Assembly (NCBI GenBank): GCA_016281915.1
Contig: JAEEJO010000037.1
Location: 1-64,000 of the forward strand
Source of the DNA: Clostridiales bacterium
GTDB taxonomy: Bacteria; Bacillota; Clostridia; Oscillospirales; UBA644
DNA: 64,000 nt
Direction: 5' to 3'
The translations under genes were made by a program, and so were the position numbers. Position 1 is the stretch's first letter; each line of letters starts with the position of its first letter. Under the pieces are notes generated by a model. The model was not told the DNA's origin. It did no database searches and worked only from the letters and a program-made list of their open reading frames with translations. This document shows, one piece after another, positions 42,484-51,737 of the stretch.

Positions 42484-43221
42484 ATGAAAAGCGAGATAAT
42501 CCAACGTTATATACACGGGGACACTCTGATAATAGTATCCTCTCTGCGTGAAATATGTGAAGAGATCGCGAAAAATCAGGGCATAACGCTTAACAGCGAT
42601 TATATGTCGCTCGGTCTTGTTGCATCGTTTACGGCTGCTCTTGCGGCGGAACAGAAGGAAGACGAAACGTATCTGACCGCCTGCTTCAAGTGGCCCAAGG
42701 CAAAGAAATCGATCGCAGTAACGGCATTCGGTGACGGACGAATGTGCGCATGCATAGAGCCGTTCTTTCCTGATCAGGGCGACGAAAACACGATCCTTGA
42801 AGTAACAAGGCATTCGGACGTAGGCGGCGAATACCGCAGCGTTGTGCTCGGCAAAAACGTTCAGGGCGCGATAAACGCATATATAACTGAAAGCATGCAG
42901 AGAAATGCAAAATGGAAAGCTATCAGGGACGGAAGGATGACCGCAGGAATTTTTGTTCAGGAGCTGCCAGGTTCCACGGATTTGAGAAAGACCTGGGATG
43001 AGATAAAACCGTTTTTTAAAGCCCTTGACGAGAATGAACTGATAAACGCAGGCTGCGAAAAGCTTGGCGAGCGCGAGCTGAAGTTCGGATGTCACTGTTC
43101 CAAAAGAAGCGCACAGAGAGTGCTTGAAGCGATCCCGCCTTCAGAAAGAGCTACACTGGGAGAAACAGCTGAAATAGTATGTAAATTCTGCGGAAAGAAA
43201 TACGAGATAGAAAATGAATAA
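42484..43221 (+). CDS. hslO: Hsp33 redox-regulated chaperone
   Basis: A 245-residue holdase activated by oxidation. The C-terminal zinc switch is Cys203 and Cys205 (FGCHCSKR) plus Cys233 and Cys236 (VCKFCGKKYEI), which is the Hsp33 CxC and CxxC arrangement. The N-terminal domain is shorter than in E. coli by about 45 residues, and its start lacks some conserved strands, though length is close to clostridial forms. It overlaps the pyrK-like gene by 8 bases. Its place between a lepA group and a reductase subunit suggests a stress or redox theme. Confidence 0.85.
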   Translation: MKSEIIQRYIHGDTLIIVSSLREICEEIAKNQGITLNSDYMSLGLVASFTAALAAEQKEDETYLTACFKWPKAKKSIAVTAFGDGRMCACIEPFFPDQGDENTILEVTRHSDVGGEYRSVVLGKNVQGAINAYITESMQRNAKWKAIRDGRMTAGIFVQELPGSTDLRKTWDEIKPFFKALDENELINAGCEKLGERELKFGCHCSKRSAQRVLEAIPPSERATLGETAEIVCKFCGKKYEIENE

Positions 43222-43960
43222 GAATCATTATTTTTGCGAAATCACGGAAAAAAGAACATACAACAAACTTACGGACATAACGGTCGCATTCCCAGACGCA
43301 GACAAAATCTGTGCTCCGGGACAGTTTCTGCACATTCTTTGCGGAGGTAATTCATTTCTAAGAAGACCGATAAGCATCTGCGACGTTTCAAAAAGCACAC
43401 TCCGTTTCATTTTTGAGATACGCGGCGAAGGAACAGCCGCGCTTGCCCAAAAAGAAGAAGGAGATATCGTTGATATGCTCGCGCCACTCGGGCACGGCTT
43501 CGATCTTATGAAAAAAGATGAAAAGGTTATTGCGATAGGCGGAGGTATAGGCTGTTTTCCGCTGCTTTATGCGGCAAAAAAATGCGGAAACGTAAGTGCG
43601 ATACTCGGTTTTCGCAATGCTGAAGCAGCATACCCTAAATTTGTTGACGATTTCAAAGAAGTCTGCGACGTTATTCTTATGACGGACGACGGATCGGCAG
43701 GCATAAAAGGGTTTACGCCTCAGGGACTCGAAAAAATGATAGCAAACGGTGAAAGACCGGATAAGATCATTACATGCGGACCGATGGTGATGATGGAAAA
43801 GATCATTTCTATCGCACGGGAAAACGGAATAGTATGTCTTGCGTCCTATGAAGAAAGAATGGGATGCGGTATAGGAACGTGTCTTTGCTGTTCAACTAAA
43901 ATCGACGGAAAAATGCGCTGTGTCTGCAAAGAAGGACCCGTATTCGAATTTGCTGAATAA
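43214..43960 (+). CDS. PyrK-like FAD/2Fe-2S electron-transfer subunit
   Basis: A 248-residue protein of the dihydroorotate dehydrogenase electron-transfer type. The flavin site is FLRRPISICDV, the NAD domain opens with KVIAIGGGIGCFPL, and the 2Fe-2S site is GCGIGTCLCCSTKIDGKMRC with a further Cys in VCKEGP. PyrK normally partners PyrD-B, but no pyrD or other pyrimidine gene follows here, and the next gene is the his operon after 135 bases. So it may serve another dehydrogenase. The family is sure; the partner is unknown. Confidence 0.82.
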   Translation: MNKNHYFCEITEKRTYNKLTDITVAFPDADKICAPGQFLHILCGGNSFLRRPISICDVSKSTLRFIFEIRGEGTAALAQKEEGDIVDMLAPLGHGFDLMKKDEKVIAIGGGIGCFPLLYAAKKCGNVSAILGFRNAEAAYPKFVDDFKEVCDVILMTDDGSAGIKGFTPQGLEKMIANGERPDKIITCGPMVMMEKIISIARENGIVCLASYEERMGCGIGTCLCCSTKIDGKMRCVCKEGPVFEFAE

Positions 43961-44009
43961 TTCCGGATAATCTATAATGTAAACTTTTTTTAAATTCCGT
44001 ATTATTCGA

Positions 44010-44038
44010 TTGACAAAAGGCAATAATTATGATAAAAT
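44010..44038 (+). promoter_or_regulatory. Promoter of his operon
   Basis: TTGACA and TAAAAT are separated by 17 bases with TGA before the -10. The transcript leader is only about 50 bases. It contains no run of His codons, T-box features or terminator, so I see no sequence-based attenuation. Confidence 0.82.
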
Positions 44039-44095
44039 ACCCATACTTTATTGTGATAAAGTGATAAATCGTTAAAATATGTGGGTGTGTGTTGT

Positions 44096-45739
44096 ATGAA
44101 ATCTATTGATTACGGAAGAACAGACGGAAGAAGAGATTATATTTTCGGGGACGCGGAGCTAAGGCGCGAGATATGCGAAAAGCTTATTTCGCTGATGAAA
44201 AAATCCGGATATAAAGAAACCGTCACGCCAACAGCAGAGTATTATGACGTATTTTCCGCAGATCCGACAAGGCCGATGGGTAACAGCGTTTATAAATTTA
44301 CCGACGAACAAAACAGGCTTATGGCGCTACGATGCGACTGCACTGTTCCCATTGCAAGGATCGCTGCTACGAAACTCACCGATACTCCCCTTCCCTACAG
44401 ACTTTTTTACTGTCAGAACGTTTTTTCCGCTCCTACGCTCGGAAATCGCCTTACGGAAGAGACGCAGTGCGGAGCAGAGCTTATCGGAACAGATCCGCAA
44501 AACAGCATGGATGCGGACACCGAAATACTTGAACTTGCAGCACAGTCAATGAAAGCGCTTTTCGGTCTTGATTTCAGCATTGAGATAGGTCACGGAAAGC
44601 TTTTTACCGCCCTTGCCGACCTTTACGGGATAGACGGAGGCACGGCAGAAACGATTCGAAAGCTGATAGAAGCGAAAAATTTTGCTTCCATCGAATCGAT
44701 GAATATCCCAAAGCCATTCAAAATGCTGCCGAAAATGTTCGGTAACGCAACAGATGAAGATCTTTCAGTGCTTGATTCGTTTGTTGAGGAAACAGGTTCT
44801 GAAAAGATAAAAGAAATAATAGAATACATAAAATCCATAATAATAAAGCTTAAAGAAAAAGGCTATGGCAACTGTTTATCGTTTGACCTGGGTCTTGTGG
44901 GACGTCTTGACTACTATACCGGAATCATTTTCGGCGGTTTTGTGAAGGGAGTGGGTCATTCCGTTCTTCTGGGCGGACGCTACGACAATCTTACCGCCAA
45001 TTTCGGACGCGCGCTGGCGTCAACAGGTTTCAGCATCACGGTCGACGATATTTTCGATCTGCTGAAGGACAGAAAAAACGGTAAAGCGCCAGAAGAAACT
45101 TTACGCCCTATTAGCATCGCGCTCACAAAAGGCAGACTTGAAAAAAAGACAATAGAGCTCTTTGAAAAGAACGGGATAGACTGCTCATCGCTTATAAACA
45201 AGGGACGCAAGCTTGTTTTTCCGCTTGACAACGGCAGATTTGAAGTAATGCTCGTAAAAAGCCGCGACGTGATAACGTATGTGGAACGCGGAGTATGCGA
45301 TCTGGGCATCGTTGGAAGCGACACGATAGCCGAATACGGCTCATCTGTCTACGAGCTTGCCGACCTGGGGTTCGGAAAATGCAGAATGGCGCTCGCGGGC
45401 AATGCAAAATATAAAAACGACCCGGAAGCATTTTTCGGCGGTTATTCGAAAAAAGTAATTGCAACAAAGTTCGTCAACATTACAAAAAGATACGCCGCAG
45501 CAAGGAAAGCGGACGTGGAAACGGTTTCAATCGAGGGCTCAGTTGAGCTTGCGCCTATACTCGGTCTTGCAGACGGGATAGTTGATATCGTTGAAACGGG
45601 TGACACACTCAGGGAAAACGGACTTGAGATAATTGAAGAATTATTCCCGATCTCGGCAAGAATAGTGGCGAACATAGCGGCGACAAAACTCAGGAAGAAA
45701 GAGATAGACTGTATACTTTCGGACGTAATGAAGGTCTGA
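44096..45739 (+). CDS. hisG: HisZ-HisG fusion, ATP phosphoribosyltransferase
   Basis: The first step of histidine synthesis, with regulatory and catalytic chains in one 547-residue protein. Residues 1-325 are HisZ, the HisRS-like regulator: RPMGNSVYKFTDEQNR, RCDCTVPIARI and GRLDYYTGIIFGGF. From about 337 to the end is short-form HisG: ISIALTKGRLEKKTIELF, DLGIVGSDTIAEYG and VDIVETGDTLRENGL, the phosphoribosyl-binding motif. HisZ and short HisG are normally separate partner chains. ATG at 44096 is preferred over GTG 44081; the ribosome site is weak (GGGTG). hisD follows after 23 bases. Confidence 0.93.
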   Translation: MKSIDYGRTDGRRDYIFGDAELRREICEKLISLMKKSGYKETVTPTAEYYDVFSADPTRPMGNSVYKFTDEQNRLMALRCDCTVPIARIAATKLTDTPLPYRLFYCQNVFSAPTLGNRLTEETQCGAELIGTDPQNSMDADTEILELAAQSMKALFGLDFSIEIGHGKLFTALADLYGIDGGTAETIRKLIEAKNFASIESMNIPKPFKMLPKMFGNATDEDLSVLDSFVEETGSEKIKEIIEYIKSIIIKLKEKGYGNCLSFDLGLVGRLDYYTGIIFGGFVKGVGHSVLLGGRYDNLTANFGRALASTGFSITVDDIFDLLKDRKNGKAPEETLRPISIALTKGRLEKKTIELFEKNGIDCSSLINKGRKLVFPLDNGRFEVMLVKSRDVITYVERGVCDLGIVGSDTIAEYGSSVYELADLGFGKCRMALAGNAKYKNDPEAFFGGYSKKVIATKFVNITKRYAAARKADVETVSIEGSVELAPILGLADGIVDIVETGDTLRENGLEIIEELFPISARIVANIAATKLRKKEIDCILSDVMKV

Positions 45740-45762
45740 GAGAAACATTCGGAGAAGAAGAT

Positions 45763-47040
45763 ATGCTTAAAAGATACACAACAGCGGAGCTCGACGTTTT
45801 TTTCAACCGTCTTGACAAAAAAAGGAATTCTGTTGAAGCGGACGTTGCGGCAACGGTATCGGAAATAATAAATGACGTCAGGCTCAACGGGGATAAGGCT
45901 CTGAGAAAGTATACGGAAAAATTCGACGGAGTATCCGTTGAAAGTTTTGAGATTCCTGTTGCTAAGGCGAAGGTAGCCCTCGAAAGATCCAAAATTAAAG
46001 GTCCTCTTACCGCAGCCGCTGAAAACATACGCAGATACCATGAAAAGCAGATCGCTCACGGTTTCAGAACGGAGACCGCAGACGGCTGCGTAACGGGAAG
46101 ACGGATCCTTCCTCTCAAGCGCGCAGGACTTTACGTTCCGGGCGGCAAGGCTGCCTATCCTTCATCGGTGCTGATGAATGCCATTCCCGCAAAGGTTGCC
46201 GGAGTAGAAGAGATAATAATGGTAACCCCGCCTCCGAAAAACGAAGATGAGAACACAGATATTCTTGCCGCGGCGGCTGTTGCGGGAGTAGACAGAATAT
46301 TCTATTGCGGAGGAGCTCAGGCTCTTGCGGCGCTTGCATACGGAACGGAATCGGTGCCGAAGGCAGATAAAATAGTCGGTCCGGGCAATATTTTTGTTGC
46401 AACGGCGAAAAAGCTGCTTTTCGGAACGGTAGACATCGATATGATAGCCGGTCCTTCGGAAATATGTGTTATTGCCGATGATGATGCGCCGGACGAATAT
46501 GTTGCGGCAGATCTGTTATCGCAGGCAGAGCATGACGAGCTTGCATCGTCTGTTCTTATTTGTTTTTCCGAAGAAAAGGCGGACAGAGTGGAAAAGCAGA
46601 TCAAAAAGCAGCTTTGCGGTCTTTCGAGAGCGGAAATAATAACAAAATCGCTCAACAACAACGGAACGGCTCTAATATGTGAAAGTATGGAAAATGCAAT
46701 AGAAATCGCAAACGGGATCGCTCCCGAGCATCTTGAGCTGTGTGTTGCCGACCCGTTCAGATACCTTGACGACGTAAAAAACGCGGGATCGGTATTTTTA
46801 GGCTATTATTCACCGGAACCGCTTGGGGATTATTATGCGGGGCCGAACCACGTTTTACCCACGTCTGGCACTGCGAGATTTTTCTCGCCGCTCTCCGTTG
46901 AAAGTTTCACAAAAACAAGTTCTTTCATATATTACACCGCCCCTGCCCTGTCAGCGGCGGCATCAGACATCACCGCGATTGCTCGCGCCGAGCGATTAAC
47001 AGCGCATGAAAACGCGATAGAAGTAAGGAACGGTAAATAA
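45763..47040 (+). CDS. hisD: Histidinol dehydrogenase
   Basis: Oxidises histidinol to histidine with NAD. The 425-residue protein has GLYVPGGKAAYPSSVLMNAIPA, GPGNIFVATAKK and GPSEICVIADDDA, then LLSQAEHDELASS with the metal/catalytic ligands, all family-standard. hisC follows one base after its stop. Confidence 0.98.
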   Translation: MLKRYTTAELDVFFNRLDKKRNSVEADVAATVSEIINDVRLNGDKALRKYTEKFDGVSVESFEIPVAKAKVALERSKIKGPLTAAAENIRRYHEKQIAHGFRTETADGCVTGRRILPLKRAGLYVPGGKAAYPSSVLMNAIPAKVAGVEEIIMVTPPPKNEDENTDILAAAAVAGVDRIFYCGGAQALAALAYGTESVPKADKIVGPGNIFVATAKKLLFGTVDIDMIAGPSEICVIADDDAPDEYVAADLLSQAEHDELASSVLICFSEEKADRVEKQIKKQLCGLSRAEIITKSLNNNGTALICESMENAIEIANGIAPEHLELCVADPFRYLDDVKNAGSVFLGYYSPEPLGDYYAGPNHVLPTSGTARFFSPLSVESFTKTSSFIYYTAPALSAAASDITAIARAERLTAHENAIEVRNGK

Positions 47041-47041
47041 A

Positions 47042-48106
47042 ATGACATTCGGAAGCAACATCAGGGATATGGAGGAATACGTTCCGCAGATATACACCCC
47101 GGGAATGATCCGTCTTGACGCAAACGAGAGTTATGCAGACATGCCTGACGAGATGAAGAACAAAGTTCTTTCGGAAATAAGCGCGCAGGCATTCAACAGA
47201 TATCCCGACCCTGCGGCAAACGCCTTATGCAAGGCTTTTGCGGATTATTACGGTCTGTATGCGGCGAACGTCGTTGCCGGAAACGGAAGCGATGAGCTGA
47301 TATCGATAATGTGCTCTTCGCTGCTCTCTTCTCATTCAAGAGTTCTCGTTATTTTTCCGGATTTTTCGGTATATAAAATATACGCCAATCTTTATGAGAA
47401 TACGGTCATCACCGTTGACAAAGATGAAAATCTCAATTTTGATGTTGAAAAAGTCATTTCCGTTGCAAAATCACGTGCAGTCGATCTGATAATTTTTTCC
47501 AACCCCTGCAACCCCACGGGACAGGGAATAACTGCAAAAGAAGCTGAAACTATCATTTCATCGGTAAACTGCGCCGTATGCGTTGACGAAGCGTATATGG
47601 AATTCTGGACAGACAATGAAACCGTCCTTCCTCTTATAAACAAATATGATAATCTGATCGTATTGAAGACATTTTCAAAAGCGTTCGGGATGGCGGCGTT
47701 CAGGCTAGGATTCGCTATAGCCGGAATGAATACGATATCGCTTTTCAGAAAAGCAAAAATGCCCTATAACGTAAGCGTGCTTTCACAGGCGGCAGGGCTT
47801 GCGGCGCTGAAAAACCGTGAATATCTCAAAAACATGACGTCACAGATCATAGCAAGAAAGAATATGCTTTATCAGTCGATCAAACCGCTTGAAGCTCCGG
47901 ATTTCCGTGTTTTTGACACGAAAACCAACTTTATCACAGTAAAGACGTCAAAAGCATCCGAAATACATGATTATCTGCTTAGCAACAATATTTCAGTCAG
48001 ATATATTTCGCCTGATTTTCTGCGGATCACAGCAGGAACAAGAGGCGAAAACGACATATTGAAAACTAAACTGGAGGCAGCGCTCAATGAGACAGGAATT
48101 CATTAA
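47042..48106 (+). CDS. hisC: Histidinol-phosphate aminotransferase
   Basis: A PLP enzyme of 354 residues. RLDANESYADMP opens it, and the Schiff-base lysine is in LKTFSKAFGMAAFRLGFA. The DEAYMEFW motif is also present. It overlaps hisB by 20 bases. In an organism with a single HisC it may also serve phenylalanine and tyrosine transamination, which would complete the aromatic pathway in the next operon. Confidence 0.95.
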   Translation: MTFGSNIRDMEEYVPQIYTPGMIRLDANESYADMPDEMKNKVLSEISAQAFNRYPDPAANALCKAFADYYGLYAANVVAGNGSDELISIMCSSLLSSHSRVLVIFPDFSVYKIYANLYENTVITVDKDENLNFDVEKVISVAKSRAVDLIIFSNPCNPTGQGITAKEAETIISSVNCAVCVDEAYMEFWTDNETVLPLINKYDNLIVLKTFSKAFGMAAFRLGFAIAGMNTISLFRKAKMPYNVSVLSQAAGLAALKNREYLKNMTSQIIARKNMLYQSIKPLEAPDFRVFDTKTNFITVKTSKASEIHDYLLSNNISVRYISPDFLRITAGTRGENDILKTKLEAALNETGIH

Positions 48107-48668
48107 CAGACAAACAGCCGAAACAAGGATCTCAATAAATCTTTCTCTTGACGGCACAGGATCTTTTGACGGGTCGTCCGGAATAGGTTTTTTTGATCAC
48201 ATGCTCAATTCCTTTGCGGTCCACGGCGGATTCGACATCGTTTTAAGCGCAAAGGGCGACCTTAACGTTGACTGTCATCATACCGTTGAAGATATCGGCA
48301 TAGTGCTCGGCAAAGCTTTTTGCGGCGCATTGGGCGATAAATGCGGAATAGTGCGTTTCGGCAGCTGCGCGATACCTATGGATGAAGCTCTCGCAAGAGC
48401 CGTTGCCGATATTTCGGGAAGGCCGTATCTTGTTTTTGACGCTAAATTCAATGACAGCAAAGTAGGCGAATTCGACACAAGTCTTACCGAAGAATTTTTC
48501 AGAGCATTTGCTTTCAATGCGGGGATCACTCTTCATCTGTCGCTTTTATACGGCAAGAACTCGCATCACTGCATAGAAGCTCTTTTCAAGGCTGCCGCAC
48601 GGGCACTCAGAGCGGCGGTCAAGATAGAGGGCGACACGATACCGAGCACAAAGGAAGTTCTTGAATGA
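48087..48668 (+). CDS. hisB: Imidazoleglycerol-phosphate dehydratase
   Basis: A 193-residue monofunctional IGPD. Its diad of histidine motifs, FFDHMLNSFAVHGG and DCHHTVEDIGIVLG, and their repeat HHCIEALFKAAARALR, bind the manganese pair. It lacks the histidinol-phosphatase domain seen in enterobacterial HisB, so that phosphatase must be encoded elsewhere. It starts inside hisC and overlaps hisH by 4 bases. Confidence 0.97.
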   Translation: MRQEFINRQTAETRISINLSLDGTGSFDGSSGIGFFDHMLNSFAVHGGFDIVLSAKGDLNVDCHHTVEDIGIVLGKAFCGALGDKCGIVRFGSCAIPMDEALARAVADISGRPYLVFDAKFNDSKVGEFDTSLTEEFFRAFAFNAGITLHLSLLYGKNSHHCIEALFKAAARALRAAVKIEGDTIPSTKEVLE

Positions 48669-49300
48669 AGCTTGCGATAATCGACTACGGGGCAGGGAAT
48701 TTACGATCCGTTGTCAAAGCATTTGAATTTATAGGACAGGAATGTGTTATTACGTCCTCAAAAACCGAGATCGACTCATGTGAAGGTATAGTTTTGCCCG
48801 GCGTAGGTGCGTTCAGAGAAGCGGTAAACAGGTTAAAAGAAGCCTCGCTCTGGGACGTGCTCAAAAATGAAGCGGAAAAAGGAAAGGCGCTCTTCGGTAT
48901 ATGCCTCGGGATGCAGCTTTTGTTTGATGAGAGCTCGGAGTTCGGAATTACCGAAGGGCTTAAGCTGATAAAAGGAACGGTTGATAATATAAACACCGGC
49001 GGTTTGCCGCTCAAAATACCGCATATCGGCTGGAACACCCTTTGTTTCAACAAAAAATCCCCTCTTTACGACGGGATAGAAAACGGAACATACGTTTATT
49101 TCGTTCATTCGTTCTCAGCAAAAACAGACGCTGAAAACGTTACCGCTTTTACCGATTACGGCGTTTGTACGGTTGCGTCCGCAGAGAAGAAAAACATACT
49201 CGGAACGCAGTTTCATCCCGAAAAAAGCGGAGATAAAGGTTTGAAAATTCTTAAAAACTTCTGTAATATGGTGGAACATGATAATTTTACCTGCGATTGA
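48665..49300 (+). CDS. hisH: IGP synthase glutamine amidotransferase subunit
   Basis: A 211-residue class I amidotransferase that feeds ammonia to HisF. IIDYGAGNLRSVVKAFE begins it, and the catalytic Cys is in GICLGMQLLFDES with His and Glu in QFHPEKSG. It overlaps hisB by 4 and hisA by 23 bases. Confidence 0.96.
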   Translation: MKLAIIDYGAGNLRSVVKAFEFIGQECVITSSKTEIDSCEGIVLPGVGAFREAVNRLKEASLWDVLKNEAEKGKALFGICLGMQLLFDESSEFGITEGLKLIKGTVDNINTGGLPLKIPHIGWNTLCFNKKSPLYDGIENGTYVYFVHSFSAKTDAENVTAFTDYGVCTVASAEKKNILGTQFHPEKSGDKGLKILKNFCNMVEHDNFTCD

Positions 49301-49994
49301 CATAAAAGACGGGCAGTGCGTACGTCTGCTTCGCGGTGAATTCGGCACCGTGCATAAAGTTGCCGAAAGTCCCGAAATATCGGCGCTGAATTTTAAAGAA
49401 AACGGCGCTGGATTTCTGCACATTGTCGATCTTGACGGGGCGCTGATGAAAAGGCCCGTAAATACTGAAACAGTAAAGAAGATTATAAGCCTCGGTATTC
49501 CCGTTGAAATAGGCGGAGGCATCCGATCCGAAAAAGATTTTGAAACATATGCCGAGATGGGTGCAAAAAGGATAATCCTCGGTTCCGCAGCTATGACAGA
49601 CAAAAATCTCATCAGACAATGCGTTGAAAAATACCCCCTGCTCACCGCTGTCGGGATAGACGCAAAGGACGGATACGTTGCAACAGAAGGATGGATCAAA
49701 ACCGGAAACGTTGAATATACTGAACTTGCAAAAGAAATGGAATCGCTTGGTGTAAAGTATATTATTTTCACAGATATATCGAAAGACGGAACTCTGGGCG
49801 GTCCGAACTTAGCTCAGCTTGAAAATCTGAAAGAAACGGTTGACGTTAATATTATCGCATCCGGCGGAATCCGTGACATAAACGATATAAAAGCATGCAG
49901 ATCGCTTGGTATTTACGGTGTTATATGCGGAAAATCACTTTATTCGGGAACTCTTGACCTGCGGGAGGCGATTGAATGCTCGCAAAAAGAATAA
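49278..49994 (+). CDS. hisA: ProFAR isomerase
   Basis: A TIM-barrel isomerase of 238 residues. [19 protein letters not shown] holds the first catalytic Asp, and [14 protein letters not shown] the second Asp with a phosphate loop. [12 protein letters not shown] is the second phosphate site. It overlaps hisF by 19 bases. Confidence 0.97.
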   Translation: MIILPAIDIKDGQCVRLLRGEFGTVHKVAESPEISALNFKENGAGFLHIVDLDGALMKRPVNTETVKKIISLGIPVEIGGGIRSEKDFETYAEMGAKRIILGSAAMTDKNLIRQCVEKYPLLTAVGIDAKDGYVATEGWIKTGNVEYTELAKEMESLGVKYIIFTDISKDGTLGGPNLAQLENLKETVDVNIIASGGIRDINDIKACRSLGIYGVICGKSLYSGTLDLREAIECSQKE

Positions 49995-50779
49995 TACCGT
50001 GTCTTGATATAGACGGAGGCCGTGTTGTAAAGGGCACAAACTTTATACAGCTTCGGGATGTCGGAGATCCGACCGCAATCGCAAAAGAATATAACGCTCA
50101 GGGTGCGGATGAAATAGTATTTCTCGATATAACTGCGTCGAGCGAAGAAAGAGGAACGCTTCTTGACGTTATAGAGCGCACGGCAAGCGAAGTTTTTCTG
50201 CCGGTAACTGTAGGCGGAGGAATAAGGACGACTGACGACATAAAGGATATCCTTCGCGTTGGAGCGGATAAGATATCAATAAATTCCGCCGCGGTCAAAG
50301 ACAGAACGCTTATTTCACGCGCAGCGGATATGTTCGGGTCGCAGTGTGTCGTTGTTGCGATAGACGTGAAGCGTGTTCCGGCAAAAACGGACTGCAACGG
50401 GGTTTACCCGACTGATCTTGGAACGGATATAAACGATTTTCACGTTGTTATTCACGGAGGAAGAACCGATACGGGAATAAACGCCGTAGAATGGGCAAAA
50501 ACGGTCGAAAAGCTCGGCGCCGGCGAGATACTGCTGACGTCGATGGATACGGATGGCGTAAAAAAAGGCTACGACCTTGAAATCACGAAGATAATCGCAG
50601 ATTCCGTTTCCATACCCGTAATTGCCTCGGGAGGCTGCGGATGTCTCGAAGACTTTTACGATGTTTTTACGCAGACAGACGCGTCCGCCGCTCTTGTGGC
50701 ATCGCTTTTTCACTTCGGGGAGCTTTCTGTGCCTCAGGTTAAACAATATCTTAAAGAACGGGAGATACCTGTAAGATGA
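49976..50779 (+). CDS. hisF: IGP synthase cyclase subunit
   Basis: A 267-residue TIM barrel that makes imidazoleglycerol phosphate and AICAR, which links this operon to purine synthesis. [30 protein letters not shown] and [15 protein letters not shown] are the signatures. It overlaps hisI by 4 bases. Confidence 0.97.
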   Translation: MLAKRIIPCLDIDGGRVVKGTNFIQLRDVGDPTAIAKEYNAQGADEIVFLDITASSEERGTLLDVIERTASEVFLPVTVGGGIRTTDDIKDILRVGADKISINSAAVKDRTLISRAADMFGSQCVVVAIDVKRVPAKTDCNGVYPTDLGTDINDFHVVIHGGRTDTGINAVEWAKTVEKLGAGEILLTSMDTDGVKKGYDLEITKIIADSVSIPVIASGGCGCLEDFYDVFTQTDASAALVASLFHFGELSVPQVKQYLKEREIPVR

Positions 50780-51102
50780 ACTGGGAAGACACGATCTTTA
50801 ACGGCAGGCACCTTGTTCCGGCAATAATAACGGACTGCGAAAACGGTGAAGTGCTGATGCTTGCATATATGAACAGAGAGTCGTTTAAAAAAACCCTTGA
50901 AACGGGTCAGACGTGGTTTTTTTCACGTTCACGCAACACACTCTGGAACAAAGGAGAAACAAGCGGACACAGGCAGTATGTTAAATCAATTAAAAGCGAC
51001 TGCGACAACGACACCCTGCTTATTTCGGTAAAGCAGATAGGTCCCGCCTGCCATACGGGAGCCCGCAGCTGCTTTTTCAATATTATTTCGGAGGAAAAAT
51101 GA
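50776..51102 (+). CDS. hisI: Phosphoribosyl-AMP cyclohydrolase
   Basis: A 108-residue zinc enzyme that opens the adenine ring. [19 protein letters not shown] and the cysteine-containing [11 protein letters not shown] and [12 protein letters not shown] give the metal ligands. In this genome it is separate from HisE. It overlaps hisE by 4 bases. Confidence 0.97.
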   Translation: MNWEDTIFNGRHLVPAIITDCENGEVLMLAYMNRESFKKTLETGQTWFFSRSRNTLWNKGETSGHRQYVKSIKSDCDNDTLLISVKQIGPACHTGARSCFFNIISEEK

Positions 51103-51449
51103 AAGATACGTTAAACGAACTGTATGATGTTGTCCTGTCAAGGAAAGAAGAAAAAACAGAAGGGTCGTATACCTGCTATCTTTTTGAAAAAGGGCTTGAC
51201 AAGATACTGAAAAAAGTCGGCGAAGAATGCGCGGAAACGGTCATAGCGGCAAAAAATGCCGAAAAATCAGACGGAGATGAAAAGGCAAAAGCAGAACTTG
51301 TGGGAGAAATATGCGATCTTTACTATCATCTGACCGTTATGATGGCACAGCTCGGCATAACGCCTGACGAGATAAACGCCGAGCTTGAAAAAAGATCGCT
51401 GAAAACCGGAAATCTTAAGACTTTTCACCAAACGGATAAAAACACCTGA
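51099..51449 (+). CDS. hisE: Phosphoribosyl-ATP pyrophosphatase
   Basis: The second step of the pathway, a 116-residue all-helical MazG-like enzyme. [15 protein letters not shown] and [17 protein letters not shown] contain its metal-binding acidic residues. It ends the his operon; no convincing terminator follows before the aromatic operon promoter 47 bases on. Confidence 0.96.
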   Translation: MKDTLNELYDVVLSRKEEKTEGSYTCYLFEKGLDKILKKVGEECAETVIAAKNAEKSDGDEKAKAELVGEICDLYYHLTVMMAQLGITPDEINAELEKRSLKTGNLKTFHQTDKNT

Positions 51450-51495
51450 TAATACGTTCAAATTTGAAATAAATGTAAAATCGAAAAACAGGAGC

Positions 51496-51523
51496 TTGAC
51501 AAAAATGATTTTTGTGCTATAAT
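51496..51523 (+). promoter_or_regulatory. Promoter of aromatic operon
   Basis: TTGACA and TATAAT are separated by 16 bases with TGC before the -10, all consensus. It starts a transcript with a leader of about 200 bases before aroF. Confidence 0.88.
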
Positions 51524-51554
51524 ACTCGCATATTTATTTAGCACGGAGCAGGCT

Positions 51555-51641
51555 ATGACAAGGTCCCGTAATTTTACAGCTGAATATTACTTTTTCGGTT
51601 TTGCATTTTTCTTTACGCAAAGCCCGGTCGTGTTTAGCTGA
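51555..51641 (+). CDS. Phe/Tyr-rich leader peptide of aromatic operon
   Basis: A 28-codon reading frame, absent from the ORF track. It starts with ATG six bases after GGAG and ends in TGA. Eight residues are Phe and two are Tyr, ten of 28; the core reads EYYFFGFAFFF. It sits between the promoter and a terminator and directly upstream of genes for chorismate and phenylalanine. That is the design of PheL-type leader peptides. Stalling at Phe codons 18-20 when charged tRNA-Phe is short would free the antiterminator arm at 51630-51640. Confidence 0.9.
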   Translation: MTRSRNFTAEYYFFGFAFFFTQSPVVFS

Positions 51642-51725
51642 AAAGTGTAGGGATTAAGATCAAAAGCTCCTGACAATACACGTTATCCTCACAGCTGAAC
51701 ACAGGCTGTGAGATTTTTTATTTTC
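51630..51725 (+). promoter_or_regulatory. Attenuator with antiterminator and terminator
   Basis: Terminator: CTCACAGC (51688-51695) pairs with GCTGTGAG (51705-51712), then ATTTTTTATTTT. Antiterminator: GTGTTTAGCTG (51630-51640) pairs with CAGCTGAACAC (51692-51702), 11 bp with one G-U, which takes away the left terminator arm. A spacer hairpin GTGTA/TACAC (51645-51649 with 51677-51681) brings the arms together. The left antiterminator arm contains the leader's last codons, so a ribosome that reaches the stop codon blocks it and termination wins. Confidence 0.85.
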
Positions 51726-51737
51726 GGAGGAATTATT

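Noticed and set aside
44039-44095. Possible His leader peptide or T-box ahead of the his operon
   Set aside because: The leader is only about 50 bases long, contains no run of CAT/CAC codons, and shows no terminator or T-box sequence.
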